Part shown: positions 15,383 to 24,455 of the stretch, piece by piece
How positions within the stretch are numbered: the first letter of the stretch is position 1
Layout: every line of letters starts with the position of its first letter
Assembly: GCA_020849105.1 (NCBI GenBank)
Contig: JADLGW010000058.1
Span: 124,001-188,000, forward strand
Reading direction: 5' to 3'
Length of the DNA stretch: 64,000 nucleotides
Source of the DNA: Phycisphaerales bacterium
Lineage (GTDB): Bacteria > Planctomycetota > Phycisphaerae > Phycisphaerales > UBA1924
The notes under the pieces: generated by a model
Told to the model about the DNA's origin: nothing
Database searches by the model: none
What the model saw: the letters and a program-made list of their open reading frames with translations, nothing else
Position numbers and translations under genes: made by a program

Positions 15383-17254
15383 TCAGGGGCACCCGAGGGC
15401 GAACTTGGTCTGGAAGCACCCGAAGTCTGAGAGGTTGCGCACGCCGTCCTGGTTGCAGTCGGCGTAGAAGTCCTTGAGCGCGAACTTCGTCTGGAAGCAG
15501 CCAAAGTCCGACAGGTTGAGCACGCCGTCCTCGTTGCAGTCGGCGTAGCAGTCGGGCTGGAAGGGGTAGATCATCGGGTCTTCGAGGTTGTCGAAGTCCG
15601 GGTGGTCCATGGCGGAGAGCCAGTTGTGCCGCGAACGGGCGATGGCGACCTTCCCGGTGGTGGTGCGCCCGTTCCAGCGGGGGTTCGCCGGGAGCACCCA
15701 GTTGCCCTGGGCGTTCTTCTCGCGCTCCAGGAGGACGCCGTTGATCGCGTACACCAGGCGCCCGTTGTCCAGCACGTTCACGGTCTCGGGGTTTCCCTGG
15801 ATGCTCAGGATCCCGTCGGTCTGCTCGTACTCGGTGGAGGTGGTGCTGTACACGACCCGCGAGAGGGTCGGGCTCTGCTCGCTCCATACCCAGAACGCAC
15901 CGTCCTCGGTCACGTCGGGCGTGATGGACGCCGTCCCGTTCAGGGCCACGCCCAGCACGCGGCTGGTGCCGAAGCCGCTCATGGTGCGCGGGAAGGCGAG
16001 GATGCGCCGGGGGAGAATGGACGGCTTCTCGGTGATGACGACGATCGTGTCGTTGCGGTCGTCGTAGACAATTCCCTCGGGCCGCGTCGAGGGCGTCCAG
16101 TCGTTGAGGAACGTCGCGGGCGTCGTGGAGAGGTCGTAGCGGCTGATCGTGTCCCCGTCGAGGACATACAGGTCGTTGAAGCGACTGATACAGATATTCG
16201 TGGGAAAGACGTGCCCGCTGGTCACGCGGGTGGACGCCCCGGTCTCCGGGTTCAGCCGCCACACCCCGGCGGCCTGCGCCCCGGTCCGGGCGGCGAGGTA
16301 GTAGTTCGAGAGTTGCGTGGGCCCGACGGCGGCGTCAAGGATGGCCCCGAGACCGCCGGGCGGCGCGAAGTTGATGGTGGCGGGCGCGGGGCTGCCGGTG
16401 GGGCGCACCGGGCGCACGATCTTCAGCGTCGGGACCTCCGTGTTCCCGGCGAAGAAGCCGGACGTCGGATAGAAGATCTTGAGGCTGTCCAGGAACTGGT
16501 TGCTGGGCGCCGTCACGTCCATGCGCAGCACCTCGCCGAAATACGTCGCGCTCCCGTCGGCGGCGGTGAACGCGCCGAATACGGGCGTGAGCGCGGCCAT
16601 CGACGTGCGGAAACTGTGCTGGTCGAAGTTCGGGCTATCGTCCGCGGGGTCGCGGAACTTCATGATGGGCGCGAAGCCGCAGCCGTTGTCGATCATGCCT
16701 GTGATGGAGAAAGCGTGCCCGCCGCCGCGCACGCCCCCGAGTGAGTTCGTGTAGCGGCCGTAGCCGCCCAGGATGTACCCGCCGAGGGCGTACGCGGTAA
16801 GCATGTCGCCGCGCGTGGGTGCGTGATCGTCGCCGAACATGCTGTGCCCAATGACGGTGACATCGCCCTGCGTGAAGAGCGCTGCGTAGAAGGCCGCACC
16901 GGCAGTCCCCTGTCCTTTGGTGCCCTCGGAGGGGCTGGTCTGCATGAAGTCGCCCATGAGGTCGATGACCCCGGTGACGCGGTCGTACTCGGCATTGGAT
17001 TCCCAGTCGCGCGGGCCGTCGAGCGTCAGCGGTTGCTCGATCCCGTGGTTGGCGAAGTAGGCGAACCAGTTCACGGCGGACGTCGGAACGCAGTACATCT
17101 TGCCGTCGTTGGGCAGGCCCGGCGTGCTGGCGGACGTGCGCCGCTTCTGATCGAAGTCCGGCACGTCGCTCACGCTCCAGGAGCATTGGGCGGCGGCGCC
17201 CGCGGCCGATGCGAGGAGGGTGGCAAGGGAGGCAATCTGGCGGCGCATAAGCAT
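15383..17254 (-). CDS. Secreted C39-like cysteine-peptidase-type protein with GC-type dockerin tail
   Basis: A signal peptide (IASLATLLASAAGAAAQ) is followed by a domain with MYCVPTSAVNWFAYFA near residue 55 and GGGHAFSITGM near residue 185. A Cys...His arrangement like that is typical of C39-like papain-fold peptidases. The middle (residues about 280-540) looks like a beta-propeller or NHL-type region (TNICISRFNDLYVLDGDTI). The end has two dockerin-like repeats (CNEDGVLNLSDFGCFQTKFA and a second copy) closing with GCP. Start ATG 17254 has AGGAG 6 nt upstream. Peptidase activity is an inference. Confidence 0.72.
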   Translation of the reverse strand: MLMRRQIASLATLLASAAGAAAQCSWSVSDVPDFDQKRRTSASTPGLPNDGKMYCVPTSAVNWFAYFANHGIEQPLTLDGPRDWESNAEYDRVTGVIDLMGDFMQTSPSEGTKGQGTAGAAFYAALFTQGDVTVIGHSMFGDDHAPTRGDMLTAYALGGYILGGYGRYTNSLGGVRGGGHAFSITGMIDNGCGFAPIMKFRDPADDSPNFDQHSFRTSMAALTPVFGAFTAADGSATYFGEVLRMDVTAPSNQFLDSLKIFYPTSGFFAGNTEVPTLKIVRPVRPTGSPAPATINFAPPGGLGAILDAAVGPTQLSNYYLAARTGAQAAGVWRLNPETGASTRVTSGHVFPTNICISRFNDLYVLDGDTISRYDLSTTPATFLNDWTPSTRPEGIVYDDRNDTIVVITEKPSILPRRILAFPRTMSGFGTSRVLGVALNGTASITPDVTEDGAFWVWSEQSPTLSRVVYSTTSTEYEQTDGILSIQGNPETVNVLDNGRLVYAINGVLLEREKNAQGNWVLPANPRWNGRTTTGKVAIARSRHNWLSAMDHPDFDNLEDPMIYPFQPDCYADCNEDGVLNLSDFGCFQTKFALKDFYADCNQDGVRNLSDFGCFQTKFALGCP

Positions 17255-17340
17255 CGGGCTCTCCTGGGTAGGGCATTCGCCCCGCCGTCATGCGGATGCG
17301 GACGCTGCCGAGGACAGACTTTTTCTTGGGGGAGGGCCGA

Positions 17341-19110
17341 TCATGGCCGCGTGGCCGCGGCCTCGATGATCCGGGCGAGCGCGTTCCACCCCTCCAGCCG
17401 CCAGGCCGGAACCAGCCGCCCGTTCACGAAGATCATCGGGATTCCTGTAATGCCGAGCGAGCGGGCGGCGATGATGTCGCCTTGGATCACGGCTTCGGTC
17501 GCCGGCGAGGCGATCGCGGTCGTCAGTATGGAGGCGTCGAACCCCGCTTCGGCCGCCGCCGCCCCGCCGGGGTCGGCCGGCCCGCCGGGCAACGCCAGGC
17601 GCAGGAGCGCGGCGTGAAAGGCCCGGGCCCGGTCCGGGGATACGGCGGATGCCGCGGCCTCGTCCGCGCGGGCCAGCGCGCACGCCCCCGGGTGCCGGGT
17701 CCGCGGCACCGCGGGGTTGCACGCCTGATCGAACGGGAAGTGACGAAACTCGTAACGCACGTCCGTGCGCGACGCCGCGGCGGCGCGGATCAGGCCGTCC
17801 GCCTCCGCCGTGAAAGGTTCGCCGAAGCCACCCCACAGGACCACACGCACCCTGGCGTCGGCGGGCCCTACGGCGAACCCGCCGGCGCGCAGCGGGATCG
17901 GCCGCACCGGTTGGCGCAGCCAGTCCGCGATGTACTTGTCGATCGCGCTCGGGGGGGCGGCGTCCGCGGCCCCCGTTGCCGGGTTGGTCGCGGCAAGGGC
18001 TTCGACCGCACGGCGCAGCGCACCGGGCGCCTCCCACCCGCGGAGTTCCACGCCGTTGATGAAGATCATGGGCGTTTGCCGCAGCCCGACCGCCTCGCCC
18101 GCGCTCACGTCGCCGCGCACCAGGGCGAGGGTTTCCGGTCCGTTCATCGCGGCGGCCAGTTTCGCGCGGTCCAGCCCGAGCCCGGGCAGAGCCGCATCGA
18201 GTTCCGGCGCGGTGAACCCGCCGCCCCTGACAAAGAGCCAGTCGTGCATCCGCTGGAAGCCCTGTTCACCGGCGATCAGCCCCGCGGCCTCGGCCGCCCT
18301 CGCGGCCCAGCAGGCGTTGGGGTGCGGGCATGTGTCCAGGTTCGCGTTGCAGTCCTTGCAGAAGGGGTAGTGGCGCAGTGAGACGGACACGTCGTCGCGT
18401 TCGCGGAGAATCGCCGCGGCCTCGGCGTCGATCCGTTTGCACTCCGGGCACTGGTAATCCATGAACACCACGATCCGGATCGGTGCAGGCGAGGCGCCGC
18501 GGGCGTGGCGGCCGGCGAAGCCTGTCCGCGACGGGCCGGCGGGCTTGACCAGTTCCCGGGTCGTGTCGTGCAGGGCGCCCTCGGCCCGCTCCGCCGCGGA
18601 CGTGCGCACGAGCGCCTCGGCCATCCCCAGGGCGCCGAACACCAGGAGCGCGACGCCCAGCGCAACCGCCATCGGGCGCACCCGGACCGCGCGGCCGCCG
18701 GCCCACTCGCTCGCCGCCCATAGCGCGAGGCTCCCCGCGTGCGCGGCGACGCAGTACCCGCACCACCCGGCGTTCCAGCCCATCAGGAACAGGTACAGGA
18801 CCGAGACCACGGCGGCGAGCCGGGTGAACCAGCGGCACCCGCGCCCGGTCCGGCCACGGAACACGGTCCACGCCGCGAGCGCCCCCGTGAAGTAGGCCAG
18901 ACCCAGGTAGGAAACCGGCCAGCGGAGGACCGGAAGGCGTCCCCCGGCACCGGTGGCCAACCCTGCACACCCGCCGCCGCACCCCGGCAACCACACCCCG
19001 CCCAGGTAGCCTGCCACCAGCATCGCGCACGCCACGAGCCCGATCATGCCGGCCGCGGCCCCCACGATCAGCGGCGTGCGGGGTATGGGTGTCGGGGGTG
19101 GCTTGTCCAC
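17341..19110 (-). CDS. VKOR - DsbA - DsbA fusion (disulfide-bond formation)
   Basis: The N-terminal ~165 residues hold about four to five membrane helices and the VKOR signature: WCGYC with Cys117 and Cys120, plus loop cysteines in LPGCGGGCAG. VKOR oxidises thioredoxin-fold partners using quinone. Residues about 205-375 are a DsbA-like thioredoxin fold with CPEC (Cys221, Cys224) in MDYQCPECKRID and the cis-Pro motif TPMIFINGVE. Residues about 410-585 are a second DsbA-like fold whose active-site cysteines are lost (GEPF) but which keeps IPMIFVNGRLVP. The start is GTG 19110. The catalytic domains should face the periplasm. Secreted proteins nearby are Cys-rich and plausible clients. Confidence 0.85.
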   Translation of the reverse strand: MDKPPPTPIPRTPLIVGAAAGMIGLVACAMLVAGYLGGVWLPGCGGGCAGLATGAGGRLPVLRWPVSYLGLAYFTGALAAWTVFRGRTGRGCRWFTRLAAVVSVLYLFLMGWNAGWCGYCVAAHAGSLALWAASEWAGGRAVRVRPMAVALGVALLVFGALGMAEALVRTSAAERAEGALHDTTRELVKPAGPSRTGFAGRHARGASPAPIRIVVFMDYQCPECKRIDAEAAAILRERDDVSVSLRHYPFCKDCNANLDTCPHPNACWAARAAEAAGLIAGEQGFQRMHDWLFVRGGGFTAPELDAALPGLGLDRAKLAAAMNGPETLALVRGDVSAGEAVGLRQTPMIFINGVELRGWEAPGALRRAVEALAATNPATGAADAAPPSAIDKYIADWLRQPVRPIPLRAGGFAVGPADARVRVVLWGGFGEPFTAEADGLIRAAAASRTDVRYEFRHFPFDQACNPAVPRTRHPGACALARADEAAASAVSPDRARAFHAALLRLALPGGPADPGGAAAAEAGFDASILTTAIASPATEAVIQGDIIAARSLGITGIPMIFVNGRLVPAWRLEGWNALARIIEAAATRP

Positions 19111-19299
19111 AATGTCAGGTTATCGGGATGGTTCCGCCGCGGTCGGTCCGGCCCCGGGTGGAGAGGGGCCGCTTCCCGCAACCGAAGGGGGTCCACGCGG
19201 CGAATCTGTGGTATTGTCGTGCTCTACGGGTCGCGTTCCGGCGGCCCGGCAGGGGCGTGCGTTCGCCCCGCTCCGCGTCCGCTGAAGGAAGGACATTGC

Positions 19300-20280
19300 G
19301 TGCGTACCTCAACTCTCGCGTGCGGGCTGGCGCTGTGGGTATGTGCGGGCACGGTGTTTGGTCAGGCCGGGTTCAACCGGGCGCGGGTAGAGCACCCCGT
19401 CCGCCTCGGACCGGTGCCCACGCTGGTTGTCCAGATGGGCGCACCCGCCCCCGGCCACGTTGACGGCTGCGAGACGATCGCGTCCAACACCAACGCCAGT
19501 TTCGAGGGCGGGAACTACATCGTCGAGGCCGGCTTCGCGCAGTCGGAGGTCGCGGCCGCGTCGTATGTGCTGCCGGCCACGGCCTTCCCGATCAAGATCG
19601 TGTCGACCGAGGGCATCCTCGCCACGTCCAACTCGTCCATAACGACCGAGACGCAGTGGTCCGTGGTCGTGTACTCCGGCACGCCGAGCGCCGGGACCCT
19701 GGTCGCCACGATCTCCTCCAACGGCAAGGAGATCCCGCACGCCCAGATCGGCCCCGGGACCAACGGGCTCAACGTCATGCTCGTGCCCGATCCGAACGAC
19801 CCGATCGTCGTGAACGACGACGGGTCGCACACGTTCACCATCGGCTACCGGATCGATCACCACAACCTGCAATCCGGGAACCCCTGCTTCACCGCGCCGC
19901 CGACGTGCTGCAACGCCTTCCCCGTGGTCGATGTCAGCGGCGTCTCGACGCTGCCGGGAAACTGGCTGCGGGGCGTGAACTGCGGCTCCTTCGGCTGCCC
20001 GCCAAACGGCGGATGGGCGAGTTTCCAGGCGCTGACCCCCGGTCTCTGCCGCCCCTCCGGGGACTGGGTGGTGCGGGCCACATGGGCCAGCACCAGTTGC
20101 CAGCCGGGGGTGTGCTACCCGGATTGCAACGGCGACACCAACCTGGACCTGGCCGACTTCGGCTGCTACCAGACGAAGTTCGCGCTGGGCGACCTGTACG
20201 CCGACTGCAACGCCGACGGCGTGCGGAACCTCGCCGATTTCGGGTGCTTCCAGACGAAGTTCGCCCTCGGCTGCCCGTAG
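19300..20280 (+). CDS. Secreted GC-type dockerin protein
   Basis: A signal peptide (STLACGLALWVCAGTVFGQA) precedes a ~210-residue beta-rich domain with choice-of-anchor style sequence (NASFEGGNYIVEAGFAQSE, WSVVVYSGTPSAGTLVATI). It has several cysteines (CFTAPPTCCNAF). Two EF-hand-like dockerin repeats end in FALGCP. The chosen start is GTG 19300, with AAGGAAGGA upstream; the longer ORF extending to 18739 is antisense of the VKOR gene. No catalytic motif is seen, so a structural or adhesive role is as likely as an enzymatic one. Confidence 0.75.
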   Translation: MRTSTLACGLALWVCAGTVFGQAGFNRARVEHPVRLGPVPTLVVQMGAPAPGHVDGCETIASNTNASFEGGNYIVEAGFAQSEVAAASYVLPATAFPIKIVSTEGILATSNSSITTETQWSVVVYSGTPSAGTLVATISSNGKEIPHAQIGPGTNGLNVMLVPDPNDPIVVNDDGSHTFTIGYRIDHHNLQSGNPCFTAPPTCCNAFPVVDVSGVSTLPGNWLRGVNCGSFGCPPNGGWASFQALTPGLCRPSGDWVVRATWASTSCQPGVCYPDCNGDTNLDLADFGCYQTKFALGDLYADCNADGVRNLADFGCFQTKFALGCP

Positions 20281-20300
20281 CGGCGCCGGGCTCCCCTCCT

Positions 20301-20434
20301 GGGTACCCCGCCGCTCCGCGGCGGCCGAGGCTTCTTGGGTACCCCGCCGCTCCGCGGCGGCCGAGGCTGCTTGGGTACCCCGCCGCTCCGCGGCGGCCGA
20401 GGCTGCTTGGGTACCCCGCCGCTCCGCGGCGGAC
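20301..20434. repeat. Tandem array, four 36-bp units, each a hairpin
   Basis: Units start at 20301, 20337, 20373 and 20409 with GGGTACCCCGCCGCTCCG. Each contains the perfect hairpin CCGCCGC TCC GCGGCGG. The first three are nearly identical. It lies just after the stop of the dockerin protein at 19300-20280, so it could act on 3' mRNA ends. The rest of the gap (20435-20753) shows no gene. Confidence 0.88.
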
Positions 20435-20513
20435 GCCTCCCCTGTTCGGGGGGCCTCATCGCGAGAACCCGCGACTGGCCGCGGGGCGCAGCGGATTTCA
20501 GTGATGAATCTGT

Positions 20514-20541
20514 TTGACAGCCGCCGCGGCGTGTGCGATAC
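20514..20541 (+). promoter_or_regulatory. Possible sigma-70-type promoter
   Basis: TTGACA at 20514-20519 is a perfect -35 box, followed after 16 nt by CGATAC at 20536-20541, a weak -10 with a TG upstream. It faces the secreted propeller-like gene at 20754, but the leader would be long (about 205 nt). This is sequence inspection only. Confidence 0.25.
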
Positions 20542-20753
20542 CGCGCGCATCCTCCGGGCCGGGGCGTTCGCTCCGTGTGTACAAGCCCGGTATGGATGCA
20601 CGCGGTGTCCGCAGTAAAGCGGAGGCGGCGATGAGGTGCCGCCACCCGAGTGTCCGTAAACGAAACGCCTTGCGGCTGCCGCGTCGTGTGGTAGGCTGGC
20701 GGACCGCCGGGCCGCGGGCCCGGGCATCACCCTGTACGGAGAGGAGCCTTCCG

Positions 20754-21647
20754 ATGCTTTCCATCACCCGATCGCTGGGCGCAGCCGTTTTCCTGAGTGC
20801 GGCGGCGGCGCAGGCCCAGGTCACGCTCTACGCCGTGGACTTCCCCGGCAACCTCTACACCGTGGATATGGGGACAGGGGCGGCGACGCTCGTGGCGCCG
20901 ACCGGGTTCACGCGGATCAACGCCGCGGCCGCGGATGCGGCGGGAAACATCTACATCTCGCACATCCGCGACACCAGCAACCCGCAGGACGTGAACCAGT
21001 TGATCCGTCTGAACGCAGGCGGCGGCAGCACGGTGATCGCCAGTTACGGCACGGACAACGACCTGCGCGGGCTGGCGTTCGTGGGGGGCCAGTTGTACGG
21101 CACGCGGGACGTCTCCACCCTCGACGACGTGGTGAAGATCGACGCGGCGACCGGGGTGGTGACGACGATCGGACCCACGGGCCGCGGCGACATCCAGGGG
21201 CTGACGGCCGACGGCAGCGGGCAGTTGTACGCGATCGGGATCTCCGCGACGGGCACCCTGTGCACGATCAACGCCGGGACGGGCCTGGCGACGGTGGTGG
21301 TCAGCGGGATCGGTGCGGGCAGCGACCTCCAGGCCATCGAGTGGATCGGGGGCACGAGCGCGGTGCTCGGGCGGACGAACCTCCAGAAGTTGGACCTGGT
21401 CACCGGCGCGGTGTCCATGATCGGACCGTTCGGAGTCGGCGACGTGCGCGGGCTGGCCGCCGTCCAGGGCGCCGCGCCCTGCTACCCGGACTGCAACGGC
21501 GACGGGGCGCTCAACCTGTCCGACTTCGGGTGCTTCACCACGAAGTTCGCGCTGGGCGACCCGTACGCCGACTGCAACGGCGACGGGGTGCTGAACCTGG
21601 CCGACTTCGGGTGTTTCACCACGAAGTTTGCGCTCGGATGTCCGTGA
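20754..21647 (+). CDS. Secreted propeller-like protein with GC-type dockerin tail
   Basis: A signal peptide (ITRSLGAAVFLSAAAAQAQ) leads into short repeats such as LYAVDFPGNLYTVDMGTGAA, LYGTRDVSTLDDVVKIDAAT and LYAIGISATGTLCTINAGTG, about 40-45 residues apart, like a WD/NHL-type beta-propeller. The last ~55 residues are two dockerin-like repeats ending FALGCP. The start ATG 20754 is set by GGAGAGGAG upstream; the ORF extends to 20514 without similarity. No enzymatic motif is visible. Binding or scaffold function is likely. Confidence 0.75.
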   Translation: MLSITRSLGAAVFLSAAAAQAQVTLYAVDFPGNLYTVDMGTGAATLVAPTGFTRINAAAADAAGNIYISHIRDTSNPQDVNQLIRLNAGGGSTVIASYGTDNDLRGLAFVGGQLYGTRDVSTLDDVVKIDAATGVVTTIGPTGRGDIQGLTADGSGQLYAIGISATGTLCTINAGTGLATVVVSGIGAGSDLQAIEWIGGTSAVLGRTNLQKLDLVTGAVSMIGPFGVGDVRGLAAVQGAAPCYPDCNGDGALNLSDFGCFTTKFALGDPYADCNGDGVLNLADFGCFTTKFALGCP

Positions 21648-21711
21648 GTCACGGGCTGGATGCCCGCGCCCCGTCGCTGCACGGGTGACGCCCGGCGGCA
21701 GCGGCCGGCCG

Positions 21712-22377
21712 TCACGGAACGGCATCGTCCCCGAGCCGGGCATGGGACTGGAGTTCTCGGTACGTCGCCCGGAACGCGGCGGCCAGCCGGTCCGCCGTGC
21801 GCAGGCGGGACGCGCGGTTCGGCGGTCCCGGCGCGGCCATGACCTCTGTCCCGTACGCGATGCAGACGCGGGTCCGTCTCAGGGGCAGCCATGCCCGGGC
21901 CCGCTGGAGCCTCTCCGTGCCCAGCACCACGACGGGAACGATCGGGGCGCCGGTCACGCGCGCAACGACCCCCACCCCTTGCTTGATCGCCCCGCCGCGG
22001 AGCACCGTATCCCCGCCGCGGGCCACGCCGCCCTCCGGGAAGATGCCGACGACGTGCCCGGCCCGCACCGCGCGGATCGCGGCCCGGATGGCCGGGAGCG
22101 AGTTGCCGAAGCGATCGACCGGGATCATGCCGGAGGCGTGCAGCAACCGGGCGGGCCAGCGGCGGCGGTAGAACTCGATGCGGGTCAGCCAGCGCACCTG
22201 GCGCGGGCAGGTCATCATGACCGCGATCGGATCCATGTGGCTGATGTGGGTGCAGGCGATGATGAACCCGCCCCGCCGCCGGGCCCGCTCCGCGTGCAGC
22301 GTCGTGACGCGCACCGTGGCGGCCTTCGGAACACGGAAAGCGCACCGGGCCAGGTGGTACAGCGCCGCGCCGGGCAT
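21712..22377 (-). CDS. plsC: PlsC-type 1-acylglycerol-3-phosphate acyltransferase
   Basis: PlsC acylates lysophosphatidic acid to phosphatidic acid at the membrane. The catalytic HX4D box is HISHMD (CTHISHMDPIAV), and the glycerol-3-phosphate-binding FPEGG motif follows (VGIFPEGGVARGG). IVPVVVLGTERL is the usual block IV. The length, 221 aa, suits a soluble-core family member. I use ATG 22377 because the ORF upstream (to 22563) is antisense to the neighbouring gene's end and has no similarity. A related lysophospholipid acyltransferase of other specificity cannot be excluded. Confidence 0.85.
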   Translation of the reverse strand: MPGAALYHLARCAFRVPKAATVRVTTLHAERARRRGGFIIACTHISHMDPIAVMMTCPRQVRWLTRIEFYRRRWPARLLHASGMIPVDRFGNSLPAIRAAIRAVRAGHVVGIFPEGGVARGGDTVLRGGAIKQGVGVVARVTGAPIVPVVVLGTERLQRARAWLPLRRTRVCIAYGTEVMAAPGPPNRASRLRTADRLAAAFRATYRELQSHARLGDDAVP

Positions 22378-22462
22378 GGCGCGATCATACCGGCCGGGGT
22401 ACCGGATGCAGAAGCGCCGGCGTGCTCGACCACGTCCGCGGCGCAGCGCTCCCGGTGCTCTC

Positions 22463-23182
22463 TTAGCGCCGGCGCCGCGCGCCCAGCAGCCCGCCCAGGC
22501 CCAGCAGCGCCAGGCCCGCGGGCGATGGCGCGGAAACAGCCGATGCGGAGAAGGAACTCTCACCGAACCAGGGCACCGTCGGGATCATCGTGGCCGGGGT
22601 GATCGGCACCCCCGGGTTCTGGAAGGTGTACGGCAGGGCGCCGCTGGTATTGAGCGTGGTCAGGCCGAAGTTGAAGTCCTGCCCGCCGAAGATGCCGGGC
22701 AGCAACCCGTACTGCGGCAACGCGGCCCCGCCCCAGTTCATGCTGATCGAACTGCCGCCGGCGGTTGTTGCCTGCAGGGCCCCCGTCGTGCCCCACGAGG
22801 ACTGCTGGCCCAGCGAGGTGTAGAGCGCGTTCTCGAAGGTGACCGTCAGCAGCGTGGTGCCCGACGCGATATCCGTGAACGAGAACGAGCCGTCGGCCGT
22901 GTAGTTGTGGGCGAAGGCCCCGGGCAGCGGCGTTGTCCCGACCGGCGAGAGCGTGATATTCGCGCTGAAGCGGCTCGACACGAAGAGCGCCGGCAGCGGC
23001 CCGTTGTCGTCGTCGATGTTCAGGACCACGGGGCTGCTGCCCATACCGCTCGTCATGTTCAGGCCGGCGCCCGTGAAGACCCAGGCCGAGTCGCTCGTGT
23101 TGGCGGCGAAACTGAACAGCGTGGCGTGCGCAGAGCCCGCGGCGGCGGCCACGGCAATCAGCGACAGTGCAACTCGGCGCAT
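22463..23182 (-). CDS. Secreted protein with PEP-CTERM-like sorting tail
   Basis: The 239-aa protein has a signal peptide (VALSLIAVAAAAGSAHA) and a Ser/Thr/Gly-rich beta domain (FTDIASGTTLLTVTFENAL). It ends SPAGLALLGLGGLLGARRRR: a Pro-containing motif, a hydrophobic helix and an Arg cluster. This is the architecture of PEP-CTERM proteins that exosortase recognises, though the usual Pro-Glu-Pro is Pro-Ser-Pro here. Start ATG 23182 has GGAGGGAAG directly upstream. No exosortase gene is in the window. Confidence 0.72.
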   Translation of the reverse strand: MRRVALSLIAVAAAAGSAHATLFSFAANTSDSAWVFTGAGLNMTSGMGSSPVVLNIDDDNGPLPALFVSSRFSANITLSPVGTTPLPGAFAHNYTADGSFSFTDIASGTTLLTVTFENALYTSLGQQSSWGTTGALQATTAGGSSISMNWGGAALPQYGLLPGIFGGQDFNFGLTTLNTSGALPYTFQNPGVPITPATMIPTVPWFGESSFSASAVSAPSPAGLALLGLGGLLGARRRR

Positions 23183-23377
23183 ACTTCCCTCCGCCCGGCC
23201 CGAGGCCGGTTTCTGGTGATACCGCAGGTGAGCCGGGACCATGGGCCCGGCATCCTCCAGGAGGAAAATGCCACCGGTTATCGCACCCCGCCAGTCCGGA
23301 AACCAGAAAAAGTGCGCGAACAGACACCGAAGCCGCCCACCCATCTTCGTGCGGACCCGAAGGCCGGGGGATGGGGT

Positions 23378-24241
23378 TCAGGAGCGGCGCTGGCAATGGG
23401 TGCAGAACACGGTCGTCCGCTGGGCAATCTCGCGGCTGGTGAGCCGCCGTCCGCAGCCGGGACACGGCATCCCGGCGCGGCCGTAGACCAGGTGGCGGAG
23501 TTGGCTGCGGCCGGGTTTACCTTCCGCATCGACGTAGTCCCTGAGCGTCGAGCCGCGGGCGGCGATCGCGTGCCGCAGCACGGCACGAATCGAGGTTGCG
23601 AGCCGCACGACTTCGGTCGCCGTGAGCCGCCCGCTCTGTCGCGCGGGCGCGATCCGGGCTCGGAAGAGGGCCTCGTCCGCGTAGATGTTGCCCACGCCGG
23701 CCAGCACGGCCTGGTCGAGGAGTGCGGCTTTGACCGCGCGGCGCGAACCCGCGAGCCCGCGTGCCATCTGCGGCGTCGTGACCGAGAGCGCGTCCGGGCC
23801 GAGCGCCGCCCACGGCCCCGCTCGTACGGCGTCCATCGACGCGTGCGTCCACAGCCCGCCGAACCGGCGGGGGTCACGGAACAGGACCAGCCCCGGGTGC
23901 CCCGGAGTCCGCCGCGGCGCGGCGGGGCGCCCGAGGCGCCACCACGCATGCACATGCGTCAGCGTTGCGAGGTCCAACCCGCTCGCGCCCCGCACCTGCC
24001 CGCTCATCCCCAGGTGCAGGCGCAGCACGCGGCCCGAGTCGGCGACGATCGCCAGTTGCTTCCCGTGCCGCACGACATCGGTGACGACCGCGCCCTGGAG
24101 CAACTCCTGCGGCCGCGGCGGCCCGCCATGCTCCGTTACGCAGAAGTCGGTGCGCACCAGGCACGCCCGCTCCACCCGCTGCCCGACCATGATTCTCAGC
24201 AGCCCGCGCCGGACCGTCTCGACCTCCGGCAGTTCGGGCAT
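23378..24241 (-). CDS. mutM: MutM/Fpg, formamidopyrimidine-DNA glycosylase
   Basis: This enzyme removes 8-oxoguanine and related lesions and nicks the site by beta,delta-elimination. The mature N-terminus PELPEVE gives catalytic Pro2 and Glu3; HGKQLAI carries the conserved beta-hairpin Lys. The H2TH region (AVLAGVGNIYADEALF) and a C-terminal zinc finger (CPGCG...CTHC) are complete. The length is 287 aa. The start at 24241 is fixed by the N-terminal catalytic residues. About 210 nt upstream contain no gene. Confidence 0.95.
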   Translation of the reverse strand: MPELPEVETVRRGLLRIMVGQRVERACLVRTDFCVTEHGGPPRPQELLQGAVVTDVVRHGKQLAIVADSGRVLRLHLGMSGQVRGASGLDLATLTHVHAWWRLGRPAAPRRTPGHPGLVLFRDPRRFGGLWTHASMDAVRAGPWAALGPDALSVTTPQMARGLAGSRRAVKAALLDQAVLAGVGNIYADEALFRARIAPARQSGRLTATEVVRLATSIRAVLRHAIAARGSTLRDYVDAEGKPGRSQLRHLVYGRAGMPCPGCGRRLTSREIAQRTTVFCTHCQRRS

Positions 24242-24455
24242 CGAGAAGCGTAGACGCGCACCGCGCACGCTTCGGCAGCACGATGAAGCGCCGCAAACCG
24301 GTGCATGTCGCCAACGAGGGCGGGTGCGTTGACATGGCATCCGCGCTGCGGCATACATGCTGGTGCAACAGCAGTGGGGCACCGCGACCGATCGCATCAT
24401 CAGCGACGATCTCCACCGCCAAGATCCCGTAGGGGTCGTGCCGACGCGAGTCGTC

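Noticed and set aside
20301..20434. Possible CRISPR array or attachment-site cluster
   Set aside because: The four 36-bp units abut directly with no spacers and sit next to a stop codon, with no recombinase near.
22178..24253. Long plus-strand frame (691 codons)
   Set aside because: It runs opposite plsC, the PEP-CTERM-like gene and mutM, which all have strong signatures; composition is Arg/Gly-rich and typical of a shadow.
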